Source: Lachnospiraceae bacterium EP-SM-12S-S03
GTDB taxonomy: Bacteria > Bacillota > Clostridia > Lachnospirales > Lachnospiraceae
Assembly (NCBI GenBank): GCA_020540725.1
Contig: JAJBSL010000001.1
Span: 175,867-239,866 of the forward strand
DNA: 64,000 nt
Direction of reading: 5' to 3'
Part shown: in pieces, positions 17,471-24,975 of the stretch
How the letters are laid out: each line of letters begins with the position of its first letter
Numbering within the stretch: the stretch's first letter is position 1
Notes under the pieces: generated by a model
The model's input: the letters and a program-made list of their open reading frames with translations, nothing else
The model's database searches: none
What the model was told of the DNA's origin: nothing
Program-made: the position numbers and the translations under genes

Positions 17471-19297
17471 TTAGTTATATTTTTCTCTTCTCTTTGCACT
17501 CATAGGAAGTGACTGCTCGTTTTTCACAAGTTCAATCGGCTTTCCTGTCACGTTGGAGATCAACTCTACGTTTGTAGCTTTTACGTTCGGATTCCATTTC
17601 TTCTCTGGTTTCTTCACTTCTTCGCCTGCCATTGCTGCTTTTAACATTGCAAGAGCACGGATTGCATCTTCGTGGCAAAGTGTGTTGCATGCAAGAACTT
17701 CGTTCTCGATACCAGCGTCTGACTTGTTGTTGTCAACCATGTGTGTCATGTATTTGTTACCAACTACAAGGGCACCCTGCACAGCACAGAATGAAAGTCC
17801 TACGACAGGAACACCTCTCATACCGATCTGCTCATGATGACTTGCAAAGTCAATGTGGTTGTTACCAAATCCTTCAGTTGTAATAAATGCACCGTCAACA
17901 TCCAATGCTTCTACCATCATACCTACACGTTTTGATACATAGAATTTCTCGGCATTGATCTGTGGGCTTCCTACGAAAATAACGCCGCAAAGGTCAACTT
18001 CTTCGTCGTGTAATGTTTCAAGTACAAGTGGCTCTCTCCAGTAATGTCTTGACATTTCCTTAGAAGCAGGTCCGATACATGTAAGCGCGTGGATACATCC
18101 GTCTAATACTTCAAGTGGAGATACCATAACAGGTACGTTTCCAAGGTCAACGTTTGGTTTTGCACCAAGTACACCAACCGGTTCTACCGGAAGGATTAAG
18201 TTATCGTGCATAGCGCCCTGTCCCATGATTTCTTTTACGATCACAACTTTTTTCTTACCAGGTCTTCTGTACTGGTTGAATTCCTCTGTATCTACAACGA
18301 GAGACTCATCTAATTTCTTAAGAGCCATTCTGATTTCCTGTGTGATCACGTCTGTTGCTGTATGAGCAGCTAACGGGCCAGGTCTTTCCATGTTTGTTCC
18401 TTCTTTAATGACAACTTCTGTCTTAATGAAGATTTCTCCTTCTTCCGGTGCTCCAGGACGTCCCCACATAATGTTCTCATCTAAATATCCTTCGGAAGAA
18501 CCAAATTCACCGATCTGAACACCATTTGCATCTGTTCCTGTTACCATCATTACAACACCGTCAAGTACTCTTGTTGCTCCAGAACCAATCTCGTCTTCCC
18601 CATCTTTTGTAGCGATCGGCTGAACGTCCATGATTGTCTCAGAGTATGTGTGGTACTGATCCGGAGTGATGATATCGATCTTTAAGCTGTTTACAAGTTC
18701 CTGAGAATCAACAGCTTCCTGTTCGATTCCTTCTCTGATGTAAAGAGTTGTTCCTTCGATCTTAGTCTCCGGTCCTCTCTTAACTTCTGTAATTTTAAAG
18801 TGTTTTCTTACTAAGCTTCTGATTAATTTTGGCTCCTGCTCTTTTACAGGTGCTGCAATCTCTGTTCCTGCCGGAACTTCTACTGCTTTTGCCACTCCTG
18901 CTCCAGCTCCCATCGGAAGCTCGATATGAATGTCTTTACCTTCTCCGATGTGAATTTTAAGCACTCCGCCATTAGATTTTACTGCCGGCGCTACTGTTGC
19001 TGCCGGTACTTCTGCTGCCGGCGCTTCCTCTTTTACTTCTTCCGCTTTTTGAATTGCATCTATTACATCGCGTGTGATCGGTGTAAGCGAATCGCATGTT
19101 TTTGTAAGCTTTGCTCCAAGAATCTCTTCAATTGTGAGCACACCGTCCAGATTCAATAAACCTGAATCTACCAGATCATCAAAAATCGCCGGATCTTCTA
19201 AGTTTTCCGGTCCGATTGTTATGCCTTCTTCGGCTCTGCAACATAATACCGCAGGGTCTTTTGCATGTTCTTTTGCTGTTTCAGCTGTGATTGACAT
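17471..19297 (-). CDS. prdA: PrdA, D-proline reductase proprotein (pyruvoyl subunit)
   Basis: 608 residues from the ATG at 19297 (MSITAETAKEHAKDPAVLCC) with GGAGG upstream. PrdA is made as a proprotein that cleaves itself; the new N-terminal Cys becomes the pyruvoyl cofactor that binds D-proline. The likely site is Thr406-Cys407 in CIHALTCIGPASKEMSRHYW. Regions: N-terminal domain (about 1-150, ending in a Pro/Ala/Glu linker and HIELP motif), central region (165-400) with TGTDANGVQIGEFGSSEG and MGQGAMHDN, C-terminal region with FVGSPQINAEKF and GAFITTEGFGNNHIDFASHH. Each of the three regions has a separate paralogue in this operon. Confidence 0.97.
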   Translation of the reverse strand: MSITAETAKEHAKDPAVLCCRAEEGITIGPENLEDPAIFDDLVDSGLLNLDGVLTIEEILGAKLTKTCDSLTPITRDVIDAIQKAEEVKEEAPAAEVPAATVAPAVKSNGGVLKIHIGEGKDIHIELPMGAGAGVAKAVEVPAGTEIAAPVKEQEPKLIRSLVRKHFKITEVKRGPETKIEGTTLYIREGIEQEAVDSQELVNSLKIDIITPDQYHTYSETIMDVQPIATKDGEDEIGSGATRVLDGVVMMVTGTDANGVQIGEFGSSEGYLDENIMWGRPGAPEEGEIFIKTEVVIKEGTNMERPGPLAAHTATDVITQEIRMALKKLDESLVVDTEEFNQYRRPGKKKVVIVKEIMGQGAMHDNLILPVEPVGVLGAKPNVDLGNVPVMVSPLEVLDGCIHALTCIGPASKEMSRHYWREPLVLETLHDEEVDLCGVIFVGSPQINAEKFYVSKRVGMMVEALDVDGAFITTEGFGNNHIDFASHHEQIGMRGVPVVGLSFCAVQGALVVGNKYMTHMVDNNKSDAGIENEVLACNTLCHEDAIRALAMLKAAMAGEEVKKPEKKWNPNVKATNVELISNVTGKPIELVKNEQSLPMSAKRREKYN

Positions 19298-19377
19298 ATT
19301 GTTTCCTCCTTTTGTCATCTCTTATTGAATCTTACTGTTCAATAACTATATTCTAACCATTTTCATGGTTGTAATAT

Positions 19378-19776
19378 CTATAATGGTAACTCTAAATCAA
19401 TATTTTTTCCCTCTTTAATAGAGATTATGATTGTACTGCCATCCTGTAATTCAAGAACCGTATTTACTGCTGATGCTTCTTCTGCCTTTGGTTCTTCTGC
19501 TTTTTCAATTGCTTTTCTTGCAAGTTTTACTGCACCACCCACTGCTTCTTCTGTAACCGGTGTAAGTGCATCACACTCTTTTGCTGTCTGAACTCCGACT
19601 ACCTGTCCAATTGTAAGTGCCTCGTCTAAAGTAAACAGATTCGAACTTACCATGTCAGAAAGAAACATCGGATGTTCCAAATGCTTTGGTTCAATTGCTG
19701 TCCCTGCCGGAATCTTACATCCAAATACTGCAGGCTTGTCTGCAAATTCTTTTACCATTTCTGCTGTAATTGCCAT
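19378..19776 (-). CDS. Stand-alone paralogue of the PrdA N-terminal domain
   Basis: 132 residues, aligning from end to end with PrdA 1-130: MAITAEMVKEFADKPAVFGC / MSITAETAKEHAKDPAVLCC; TLDEALTIGQVVGVQTAKEC / NLDGVLTIEEILGAKLTKTC; then an Ala/Glu linker and SIKEGKNIDLELPL / HIGEGKDIHIELPM. Both paralogues share a Cys near residue 20 and one in the KECD/KTCD motif. It ends where PrdA continues into its central region. Lies between prdC and prdA, GGGAG ribosome binding site. Function unknown; could be a protein-protein docking or electron-entry domain interacting with PrdC. Confidence 0.88.
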   Translation of the reverse strand: MAITAEMVKEFADKPAVFGCKIPAGTAIEPKHLEHPMFLSDMVSSNLFTLDEALTIGQVVGVQTAKECDALTPVTEEAVGGAVKLARKAIEKAEEPKAEEASAVNTVLELQDGSTIIISIKEGKNIDLELPL

Positions 19777-19799
19777 TGTATCTTCTCCCTTCCTTCTGC

Positions 19800-21116
19800 C
19801 TAAATATCCTGTTCTACCTGTTTGGATACTGTCAGATATCTATATAACGGATGACCGATTGTTCTCATCACATGATCTGTCTGATGGAATACCTTCAATC
19901 CCATTTTCGGAGCAGATCCCATAACTGTGTTCGAACAGTCGGAGCAGTTACCGATAATGATATATTCGCATTTATCTTTCTTAAACTGCATGCTGTTCTT
20001 AACCTGTCCCGGACAGTTACCTGGTCTTTCACACTTCAATGCACCACTTTTCATCTCTGCTGCCTGTTTGCATCTTGCGACCGAAACTACATTTGCATTC
20101 ATCTTCTGTGCAACATCACGCATACGCGCTTCATCACCGCCACACGCACATACAAGAACACCCATTGTAGCTCCATGAAGATCCGGGAATTCAATTGTTA
20201 CAATGATTCCACCTGTTGTTTTTGTAATCGGTGCATCTAATGTCGTTGCCTTTCCCGTAAATGGTCCACCCATGATAATTTCGCCGTATTCTCCATCAAT
20301 TCCGCCTGCTCTTTCAATCAGATCAGCAACACTTGTACCAACCGGAACGTCTTTGAATACATGTGGTTCATTTCCACCGTTTAACTTACCAATGACTGTC
20401 AGATTCTTGCTAAAACATGGCTTTCTCTCTTCGATTGCTTCTGTTACTCTCGCAAGTGTTTCTACGTTAATTACAATCGATTTTGCAACGGAAGGAAGAT
20501 CTGTCGGTTTCAACTCGATTCCAAGACATTCTCTTACAACCGCTCTTTCCTCTCCCATCGGATAAATATCCGGAAGAAGGTGGATAGAAATATTTTCTTC
20601 TTCTTTTAATGCTTCTTTTAATGTCTGTACTGCTTTTTCATTTTTCTTCTTAATTGCAAAAATCGCTTTTGCTGCGTTAGAAATCTCCATTGTGTGTTTT
20701 ACACCACGAATGATCTTATCGCATTCTTCCTCTATCTGCTGGATGTTATGACGAAGCCCCGGCTCACACTCAGCCGCATTGATCAAAATATATCCGCCTT
20801 CCAAGTCTGTTCCGATCTTCACTCCTGTAGGGAAACCAGCTCCTCCCATACCTACGACACCGGCTGCCTTTACCATTTCAAGTTTGCTGCCTTCTGCGAT
20901 CGGCACGAATTCATCTTTCTGTTCCTCATCCGGTTTGATCACAATTCTGTCTTCCAGCACTTCTTCTACAACACCATATACACTTGAGAAAATATTAGCT
21001 CCAAGTCCTGTTGGTGTTGCGATCAGTGTACCTTTTTCCACTTTGTCGCCTGCTGCCACGATTGCTGCACATGGAGCACCAACATGCTGTCTTAATAGAA
21101 TCTGTATGTTTCCCAT
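19800..21116 (-). CDS. prdC: PrdC, RnfC-like electron transfer protein of proline reductase
   Basis: 438 residues. Resembles RnfC/Nqo1: N-terminal barrel-sandwich (VEKGTLIATPTGLGANIFSS), glycine-rich nucleotide/FMN loop GMGGAGFPTGVKI, then a SLBB-like part (KDVPVGTSVADLIERAGGI, IIMGGPFTGKA). The C-terminal ~130 residues carry cysteines in place of the usual RnfC ferredoxin motif (VCACGGDEARM, KCERPGNCPGQ, IIGNCSDCSN). Thought to pass electrons from NADH to the reductase. PrdC of some Stickland clostridia is a selenoprotein; here there is no in-frame UGA and Cys is used throughout. First gene of the operon, behind a leader with a terminator. Confidence 0.92.
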   Translation of the reverse strand: MGNIQILLRQHVGAPCAAIVAAGDKVEKGTLIATPTGLGANIFSSVYGVVEEVLEDRIVIKPDEEQKDEFVPIAEGSKLEMVKAAGVVGMGGAGFPTGVKIGTDLEGGYILINAAECEPGLRHNIQQIEEECDKIIRGVKHTMEISNAAKAIFAIKKKNEKAVQTLKEALKEEENISIHLLPDIYPMGEERAVVRECLGIELKPTDLPSVAKSIVINVETLARVTEAIEERKPCFSKNLTVIGKLNGGNEPHVFKDVPVGTSVADLIERAGGIDGEYGEIIMGGPFTGKATTLDAPITKTTGGIIVTIEFPDLHGATMGVLVCACGGDEARMRDVAQKMNANVVSVARCKQAAEMKSGALKCERPGNCPGQVKNSMQFKKDKCEYIIIGNCSDCSNTVMGSAPKMGLKVFHQTDHVMRTIGHPLYRYLTVSKQVEQDI

Positions 21117-21154
21117 GACATTTTTCTCCTTTTTACTTTTAGAATTATTTTTTA

Positions 21155-21182
21155 TAAAAAAAGCCGAGTAAATACACTCAGC
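21155..21182 (-). terminator. Terminator hairpin in the prdC leader (candidate attenuator)
   Basis: Minus-strand stem GCTGAGT/ACTCGGC followed by TTTTTTT, only about 40 bases before the prdC start. No convincing promoter lies between it and prdC, so prd transcription must read through it. Confidence 0.75.
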
Positions 21183-21350
21183 CCTCCCAATCTCGCCTTA
21201 TTTATTGCCGAACCTCCTGCGGAATCCATACAATAAAAAACACACTATGTGTGAAAATGCGCAATTTGCGGAACTGTAAGTAACACCGCTTGCGCGCGGC
21301 GATTACGCTTTCGCGTAATCTTCTATCTTAAACAATATTGTATTATCTTC
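21183..21350 (-). promoter_or_regulatory. Untranslated region between selC and prdC with several hairpins
   Basis: No gene. From upstream to downstream: an 8-bp hairpin with GAAA loop (GATTACGC/GCGTAATC, 21301-21320), a small hairpin with T-run (21235-21254), and a purine-rich stretch (GGAGGTTCGGCAATAAATAAGG) just ahead of the terminator. It does not match T-box, glycine, SAM or other riboswitch signatures that I know. Confidence 0.5.
21235..21254 (-). terminator. Short terminator-like hairpin after selC
   Basis: ACACA tag TGTGT followed by TTTTTT on the minus strand; likely end of the tRNA-Sec transcript, but the stem is short and read-through is plausible. Confidence 0.5.
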
Positions 21351-21448
21351 TGGCGAGGGCATGTGGGAATCGAACCCACCCAGGACGCTCTTAACGCCCA
21401 ACACTAGTTTTGAAGACTAGGAGGCACACCAGTTACCCATCTACCCCC
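21351..21448 (-). tRNA. selC: tRNA-Sec (anticodon UCA)
   Basis: 98 bases including encoded CCA (21353-21351). Anticodon stem CTAGT/ACTAG with loop CTTCAAA gives anticodon TCA, which reads UGA. A long variable arm (GGGCG/CGTCC) and TTCGATT T-loop follow. The acceptor stem is GGGGGTAG against ATGCCCTC with two wobble pairs; the innermost of eight positions is a G-A mismatch. It is the only tRNA seen in the window and lies directly upstream of and in the same direction as the prd operon. Confidence 0.95.
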
Positions 21449-21471
21449 ATGCATTATTTCACTGCCTTTAA

Positions 21472-21500
21472 AGACTACCACATGTTCTTACATATTTCAA
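21472..21500 (-). promoter_or_regulatory. Possible promoter of selC (and prd operon)
   Basis: -35 TTGAAA (21500-21495), 17 bases, -10 TAGTCT (21477-21472). The -10 is weak. If the terminators after selC leak, this could also drive prd. Confidence 0.45.
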
Positions 21501-21546
21501 GAAGTTTTTTACTTTTTTTCGACAAACTTATTTTACCAAATAAACA

Positions 21547-21575
21547 TTGACTTTTCAAGACTTTTCGCTCATAAT
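21547..21575 (+). promoter_or_regulatory. Promoter of the proline racemase gene
   Basis: -35 TTGACT (21547-21552), 17 bases, -10 CATAAT (21570-21575). Confidence 0.7.
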
Positions 21576-21597
21576 GTTTACAGACGATTGAACTCGG

Positions 21598-21617
21598 TAC
21601 TAGAATAGAGTCTAGTA
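21598..21617. promoter_or_regulatory. Dyad operator TACTAGA-N6-TCTAGTA before the racemase gene
   Basis: Perfect 7-base inverted repeat placed just after the predicted transcription start of the racemase gene. Size and symmetry fit a TetR-family operator, and a TetR gene follows the racemase. Confidence 0.6.
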
Positions 21618-21654
21618 TTCATATTTCATATTTTATACTAAAGGAGGAACGACA

Positions 21655-22686
21655 ATGTCATTTAATCCGACACTGAATAAAGAACGCTTTGAAGCAGCGT
21701 TCACAGTTGTAGATTCTCATACTGTTGGTGAATTTACACGTATTGTATTATCCGGCTTCCCTAAATTAGAGGGAAATACTATGATGGAGCGCAAGAACTT
21801 CCTTGTAAACCATTGTGATCACTATAGAACAGCACTTATGCTTGAGCCAAGAGGACATCATGATATGTTCGGTGCTATTATTACCGAGCCAATCAGCGAA
21901 GAAGCTGATCTTGGAGTTATCTTTATGGATACAGGCGGATATTTAAATATGTGCGGACACGGAACCATCGGAACAGCAACAGTCGCTGTTGAGACAGGTC
22001 TTGTTCCTGTAACTGAACCTTACACGGAGGTAGTATTAGAAGCTCCGGCAGGAATTATCCGTACAAAAGTAAAGGTAGAAAATGGAAAAGCTGTTGAAGT
22101 TACTTTAACAAATGTCCCTGCCTTTCTTTACAAAGACAATTTAACTGTCGAAGTTGATGGTGTAACAATTCCTTATTGTATTTCTTTCGGCGGAAGCTTT
22201 TTCGCTCTTGTTGACGCTTCTAAACTGGGCTACAACATTGGATCTGCCGCTGTACCTGCACTTCAAAAACTTGGAATGAAGATGTTGGACAAGATCAATA
22301 AAGAAGTAAAAGTACAACATCCTACACTTGATATCACAACAGTAGACCTTGTAGAATTTTACGGTCCAACTCCAAATCCAGAGAAAGCAGACATGCGAAA
22401 TGTCGTAATCTTCGGAGAAGCACAGGCAGACCGTTCCCCTTGCGGAACCGGAACAAGTGCAAAACTTGCTACACTTTACGCATGGAATGAGATTAAAGTC
22501 GGAGAAGAATTCCGTTATGAAAGCTTTACGGGCTCTGTATTCCGTGGCGTAATCAAAGAAGAAACTTCGATCGGCGAGCACAAAGCTGTAATTCCACAAA
22601 TTACAGGCAGCGCTTACATTACAGGAATGGGAACTTATGTGATTGACCCAACCGATCCATTAAAATATGGATTTTCTGTTGGTTAA
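21655..22686 (+). CDS. prdF: Proline racemase
   Basis: Interconverts L- and D-proline, feeding D-proline to PrdA/PrdB; needs no cofactor. 343 residues. The two catalytic cysteines are in the expected motifs: Cys100 in NMCGHGTIG and Cys263 in SPCGTGTSAK. Start ATG after AAAGGAGG. Transcribed away from selC/prd, with its own promoter and a dyad operator; followed 43 bases later by a TetR regulator. Confidence 0.96.
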   Translation: MSFNPTLNKERFEAAFTVVDSHTVGEFTRIVLSGFPKLEGNTMMERKNFLVNHCDHYRTALMLEPRGHHDMFGAIITEPISEEADLGVIFMDTGGYLNMCGHGTIGTATVAVETGLVPVTEPYTEVVLEAPAGIIRTKVKVENGKAVEVTLTNVPAFLYKDNLTVEVDGVTIPYCISFGGSFFALVDASKLGYNIGSAAVPALQKLGMKMLDKINKEVKVQHPTLDITTVDLVEFYGPTPNPEKADMRNVVIFGEAQADRSPCGTGTSAKLATLYAWNEIKVGEEFRYESFTGSVFRGVIKEETSIGEHKAVIPQITGSAYITGMGTYVIDPTDPLKYGFSVG

Positions 22687-22729
22687 TCCTTCCATATAAA
22701 ACATACAGGAATAGAAAGGAGGCGGTTTT

Positions 22730-23317
22730 ATGGCTCGTAAGCGTCAATCTCCCAAAAGCAGAATTGTAAAGTCTGCCTGGAATCTTTTTTACAAAAACGG
22801 ATACGAAGGGACAACCATTAACGATATTATCACTGCCTCTAAAACTTCAAAAGGTACATTTTACCACTATTTCAAAGGGAAAGATGCCTTGTTAAACACG
22901 TTGGCATATCTTTTGGATGATAAATACGAAGAACTAACGGCAACCATGGATCCGAATCTTTCTGCCTGCGATAAGTTGTTATTTTTAAATCATGAATTAT
23001 TTTATATGATTGAAACAAGTATTGATATCCGGCTTTTGGCTCTTTTGTATTCTTCCCAATTAACTACGAAGGATACAAAATCCCTTTTGGATAAAGACCG
23101 ATACTACTTTACACTTATTACACAGATTATCAACGACGGAAGGAACTGCGGAGAATTCCCGGAATCCAGCTCTACAGCCGATTTGGTGAAACTCTATACA
23201 ATGTATGAGCGTTCTCTTCTGTATGATTGGGCACTTTGTAAAGGTGATTATTCCCTTACGAAATACAGTGACAGACTACTGCCACATGTGCTTCAGCAAT
23301 TCAAGGAGAGCATCTAA
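22730..23317 (+). CDS. TetR/AcrR family transcriptional regulator
   Basis: 195 residues. N-terminal helix-turn-helix: RIVKSAWNLFYKNGYEGTTINDII-TASKTSKGTFYHYFKGKDALL (residues about 10-55), typical of the family; the C-terminal ligand domain is not recognisable. Ribosome binding site GGAGGCGG. Forms a likely two-gene unit with the racemase and is a good candidate to bind the dyad upstream of it. Confidence 0.9.
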   Translation: MARKRQSPKSRIVKSAWNLFYKNGYEGTTINDIITASKTSKGTFYHYFKGKDALLNTLAYLLDDKYEELTATMDPNLSACDKLLFLNHELFYMIETSIDIRLLALLYSSQLTTKDTKSLLDKDRYYFTLITQIINDGRNCGEFPESSSTADLVKLYTMYERSLLYDWALCKGDYSLTKYSDRLLPHVLQQFKESI

Positions 23318-23365
23318 AGTGCGCAAATAAATAAACCAATTAGTTAAAATTTCTCATAAACATTA

Positions 23366-23401
23366 AAAACAGGAGCGGATCTGCAAGTCCACTCCTGTTT
23401 T
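23366..23401 (+). terminator. Terminator after the TetR gene
   Basis: Arms AAAACAGGAG / CTCCTGTTTT, 10 bases each with a 16-base loop, followed by a short T-rich end. Confidence 0.75.
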
Positions 23402-23453
23402 CCTATCCTCATTCTTCTTATCTTTTCCCACGATCATTTATAGAAAATGTCCA

Positions 23454-23486
23454 AAAAGGCGCCGGAACAAATTTCCGACGCCTTTT
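23454..23486 (-). terminator. Terminator at the end of the glycine reductase operon
   Basis: Minus-strand hairpin AAAAGGCGTCGGAA / TTCCGGCGCCTTTT, one mismatch, ending in T5. Confidence 0.8.
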
Positions 23487-23499
23487 CCATTTTGTATGA

Positions 23500-23793
23500 T
23501 TAGCTCAACTGAACTTCTTTTGCTTCTTCCGGCTTAAAGTCATTTCTCAAATCATAGATATTATGTCCTGTAGATTCTCCTAATGTTCTTCCTTCTAAAG
23601 AATAGCAACGAATGAATCTCTTTCCATCAATGCTTGACCAATGTTCCACATCCCATGACATATATCCGTCTACATCTGACTTCTTCTCAGGAAGAATCAA
23701 ATCTACCTGACGTCCGCCAGGAGCCATAAGTTTTACCAACTCATCTGTAGTAGCTTCTAACTCTACTTTATTTACTTTATCGTAAACTTTCAT
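23500..23793 (-). CDS. Unknown 97-residue protein at the end of the grd operon
   Basis: 97 residues, MKVYDKVNKVELEATTDEL at the start, with a conserved-looking DVDGYMSWDVEHWSSIDGKRF core. No membrane segment or metal motif (one Cys, RCYSLEG). Sixteen bases downstream of grdD and before the operon terminator, so it is co-transcribed with the glycine reductase genes. I do not recognise the family; a role in the complex is only suggested by position. Confidence 0.75.
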   Translation of the reverse strand: MKVYDKVNKVELEATTDELVKLMAPGGRQVDLILPEKKSDVDGYMSWDVEHWSSIDGKRFIRCYSLEGRTLGESTGHNIYDLRNDFKPEEAKEVQLS

Positions 23794-23809
23794 ACTGACA
23801 CTCCCTATA

Positions 23810-24961
23810 TTAACCGATATATCCGGCTTTCTTTAATTCCTCTTCTGCTTTTGCAAGGTTCGCATCAGATACACGAATGATAGGTCCTGTACAGCCCATT
23901 CCGCTCTCTGCGTAGACATTAATCTTCCAGAGTGCTTTTACAGCATCTTCAAGGTCCATAACTTCAATACCAGGAATCTGTGCTGTTACAATCTCCTTCG
24001 GAGGCTCTTTCACTTCTTCTTCTGCTGCTGCAGGTTTTGCTACAGTTTTATATTTGTTAAGAACTTCATTGAATCCAGCTTTCTTCACTGCTGCAAATTC
24101 TGCTTTTGCAACTTCAAATACTTTACCACGTACAAGCTGTGCTGCATAACGGATTGCGTTTGCAATAACCGGAGCACCGGAAGCACGGGAAACGATCATT
24201 ACGAGGTTCTCGTATCCTTCTCCGATACCAGGTCCGTATCCGAATCCAGTAGCTTCAAAGCTTCCTCCTGTGTTGAAAGAAGAAAGCATCTTCACAAGGA
24301 TATTACCTGTAAGAGAATCTGTAACCATAATATCAGGAGAAGCCTGAAGTACGTCGTTACCTCTCATTACGCATCCACCGTCAGCTCTTCCTGACTCAGC
24401 AAATGCGATATCGTATCCGTTTCCCTGAAGCTCTTTTAAAGCTTTCTCTGTCTGACGAGCGCCATCTACGTTCAAGATACCTACTGTCGGGTTCTTTTTA
24501 CCGCAAGCTTTTGCTGCGATCACACCGTAAATTGCGTTTTTAATCATACCTTCAATACGATCTGTACTTGAAGTACCTGTTGTATTTGCGATAAACATTT
24601 CTTTTGCAGTTGCAGGTGTTACGCAACGTCCAACAGTAGAAACACCGATTGGGAATGGGAAGTGCATTGTTACTGCAGCATCCACTTCTTTGTTTTTCAG
24701 CATCTCTTCCATCTTATCGTGACCTTCTTCATCGTTAGCCACTTTAACAGTTGTAACGCCTTCTGCTTCTAATGTACCGATGTAATATACATCGATTCCG
24801 TCTTTTGCAGCCTCAATTGCTGCAGCCATGGAGTTTTCTTCTCCGTGTTCGCTTCCCATACCTGTAAGAGCGATTTTAGGACGTTTGCCAAAGCTTCCTG
24901 TTTCCAGTCCTTGGGCAATCTCCATAAAAGTGGAAGCAATCATTTTTTCTATATTTGCCAT
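23810..24961 (-). CDS. grdD: GrdD, glycine/sarcosine/betaine reductase component C subunit
   Basis: 383 residues. With GrdC it forms protein C, which takes the carboxymethyl/acetyl group from Sec of GrdA as a thioester and releases acetyl phosphate. N-terminus MANIEKMIASTFMEIAQGLETG; a phosphotransacetylase/PlsX-like fold is suggested by GSEHGEENSMAAA and MVTDSLTGNILVKMLSSFNTGG. C-terminal helix-rich part carries GMGCTGPIIRVSDANL. Fifteen bases after grdC. Confidence 0.95.
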   Translation of the reverse strand: MANIEKMIASTFMEIAQGLETGSFGKRPKIALTGMGSEHGEENSMAAAIEAAKDGIDVYYIGTLEAEGVTTVKVANDEEGHDKMEEMLKNKEVDAAVTMHFPFPIGVSTVGRCVTPATAKEMFIANTTGTSSTDRIEGMIKNAIYGVIAAKACGKKNPTVGILNVDGARQTEKALKELQGNGYDIAFAESGRADGGCVMRGNDVLQASPDIMVTDSLTGNILVKMLSSFNTGGSFEATGFGYGPGIGEGYENLVMIVSRASGAPVIANAIRYAAQLVRGKVFEVAKAEFAAVKKAGFNEVLNKYKTVAKPAAAEEEVKEPPKEIVTAQIPGIEVMDLEDAVKALWKINVYAESGMGCTGPIIRVSDANLAKAEEELKKAGYIG

Positions 24962-24975
24962 TTTAATCCACCTCT

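Noticed and set aside
21183-21350. T-box or known amino-acid riboswitch before prdC
   Set aside because: No T-box sequence (AGGGTGGNACCGCG) or other signature; only unspecific hairpins.
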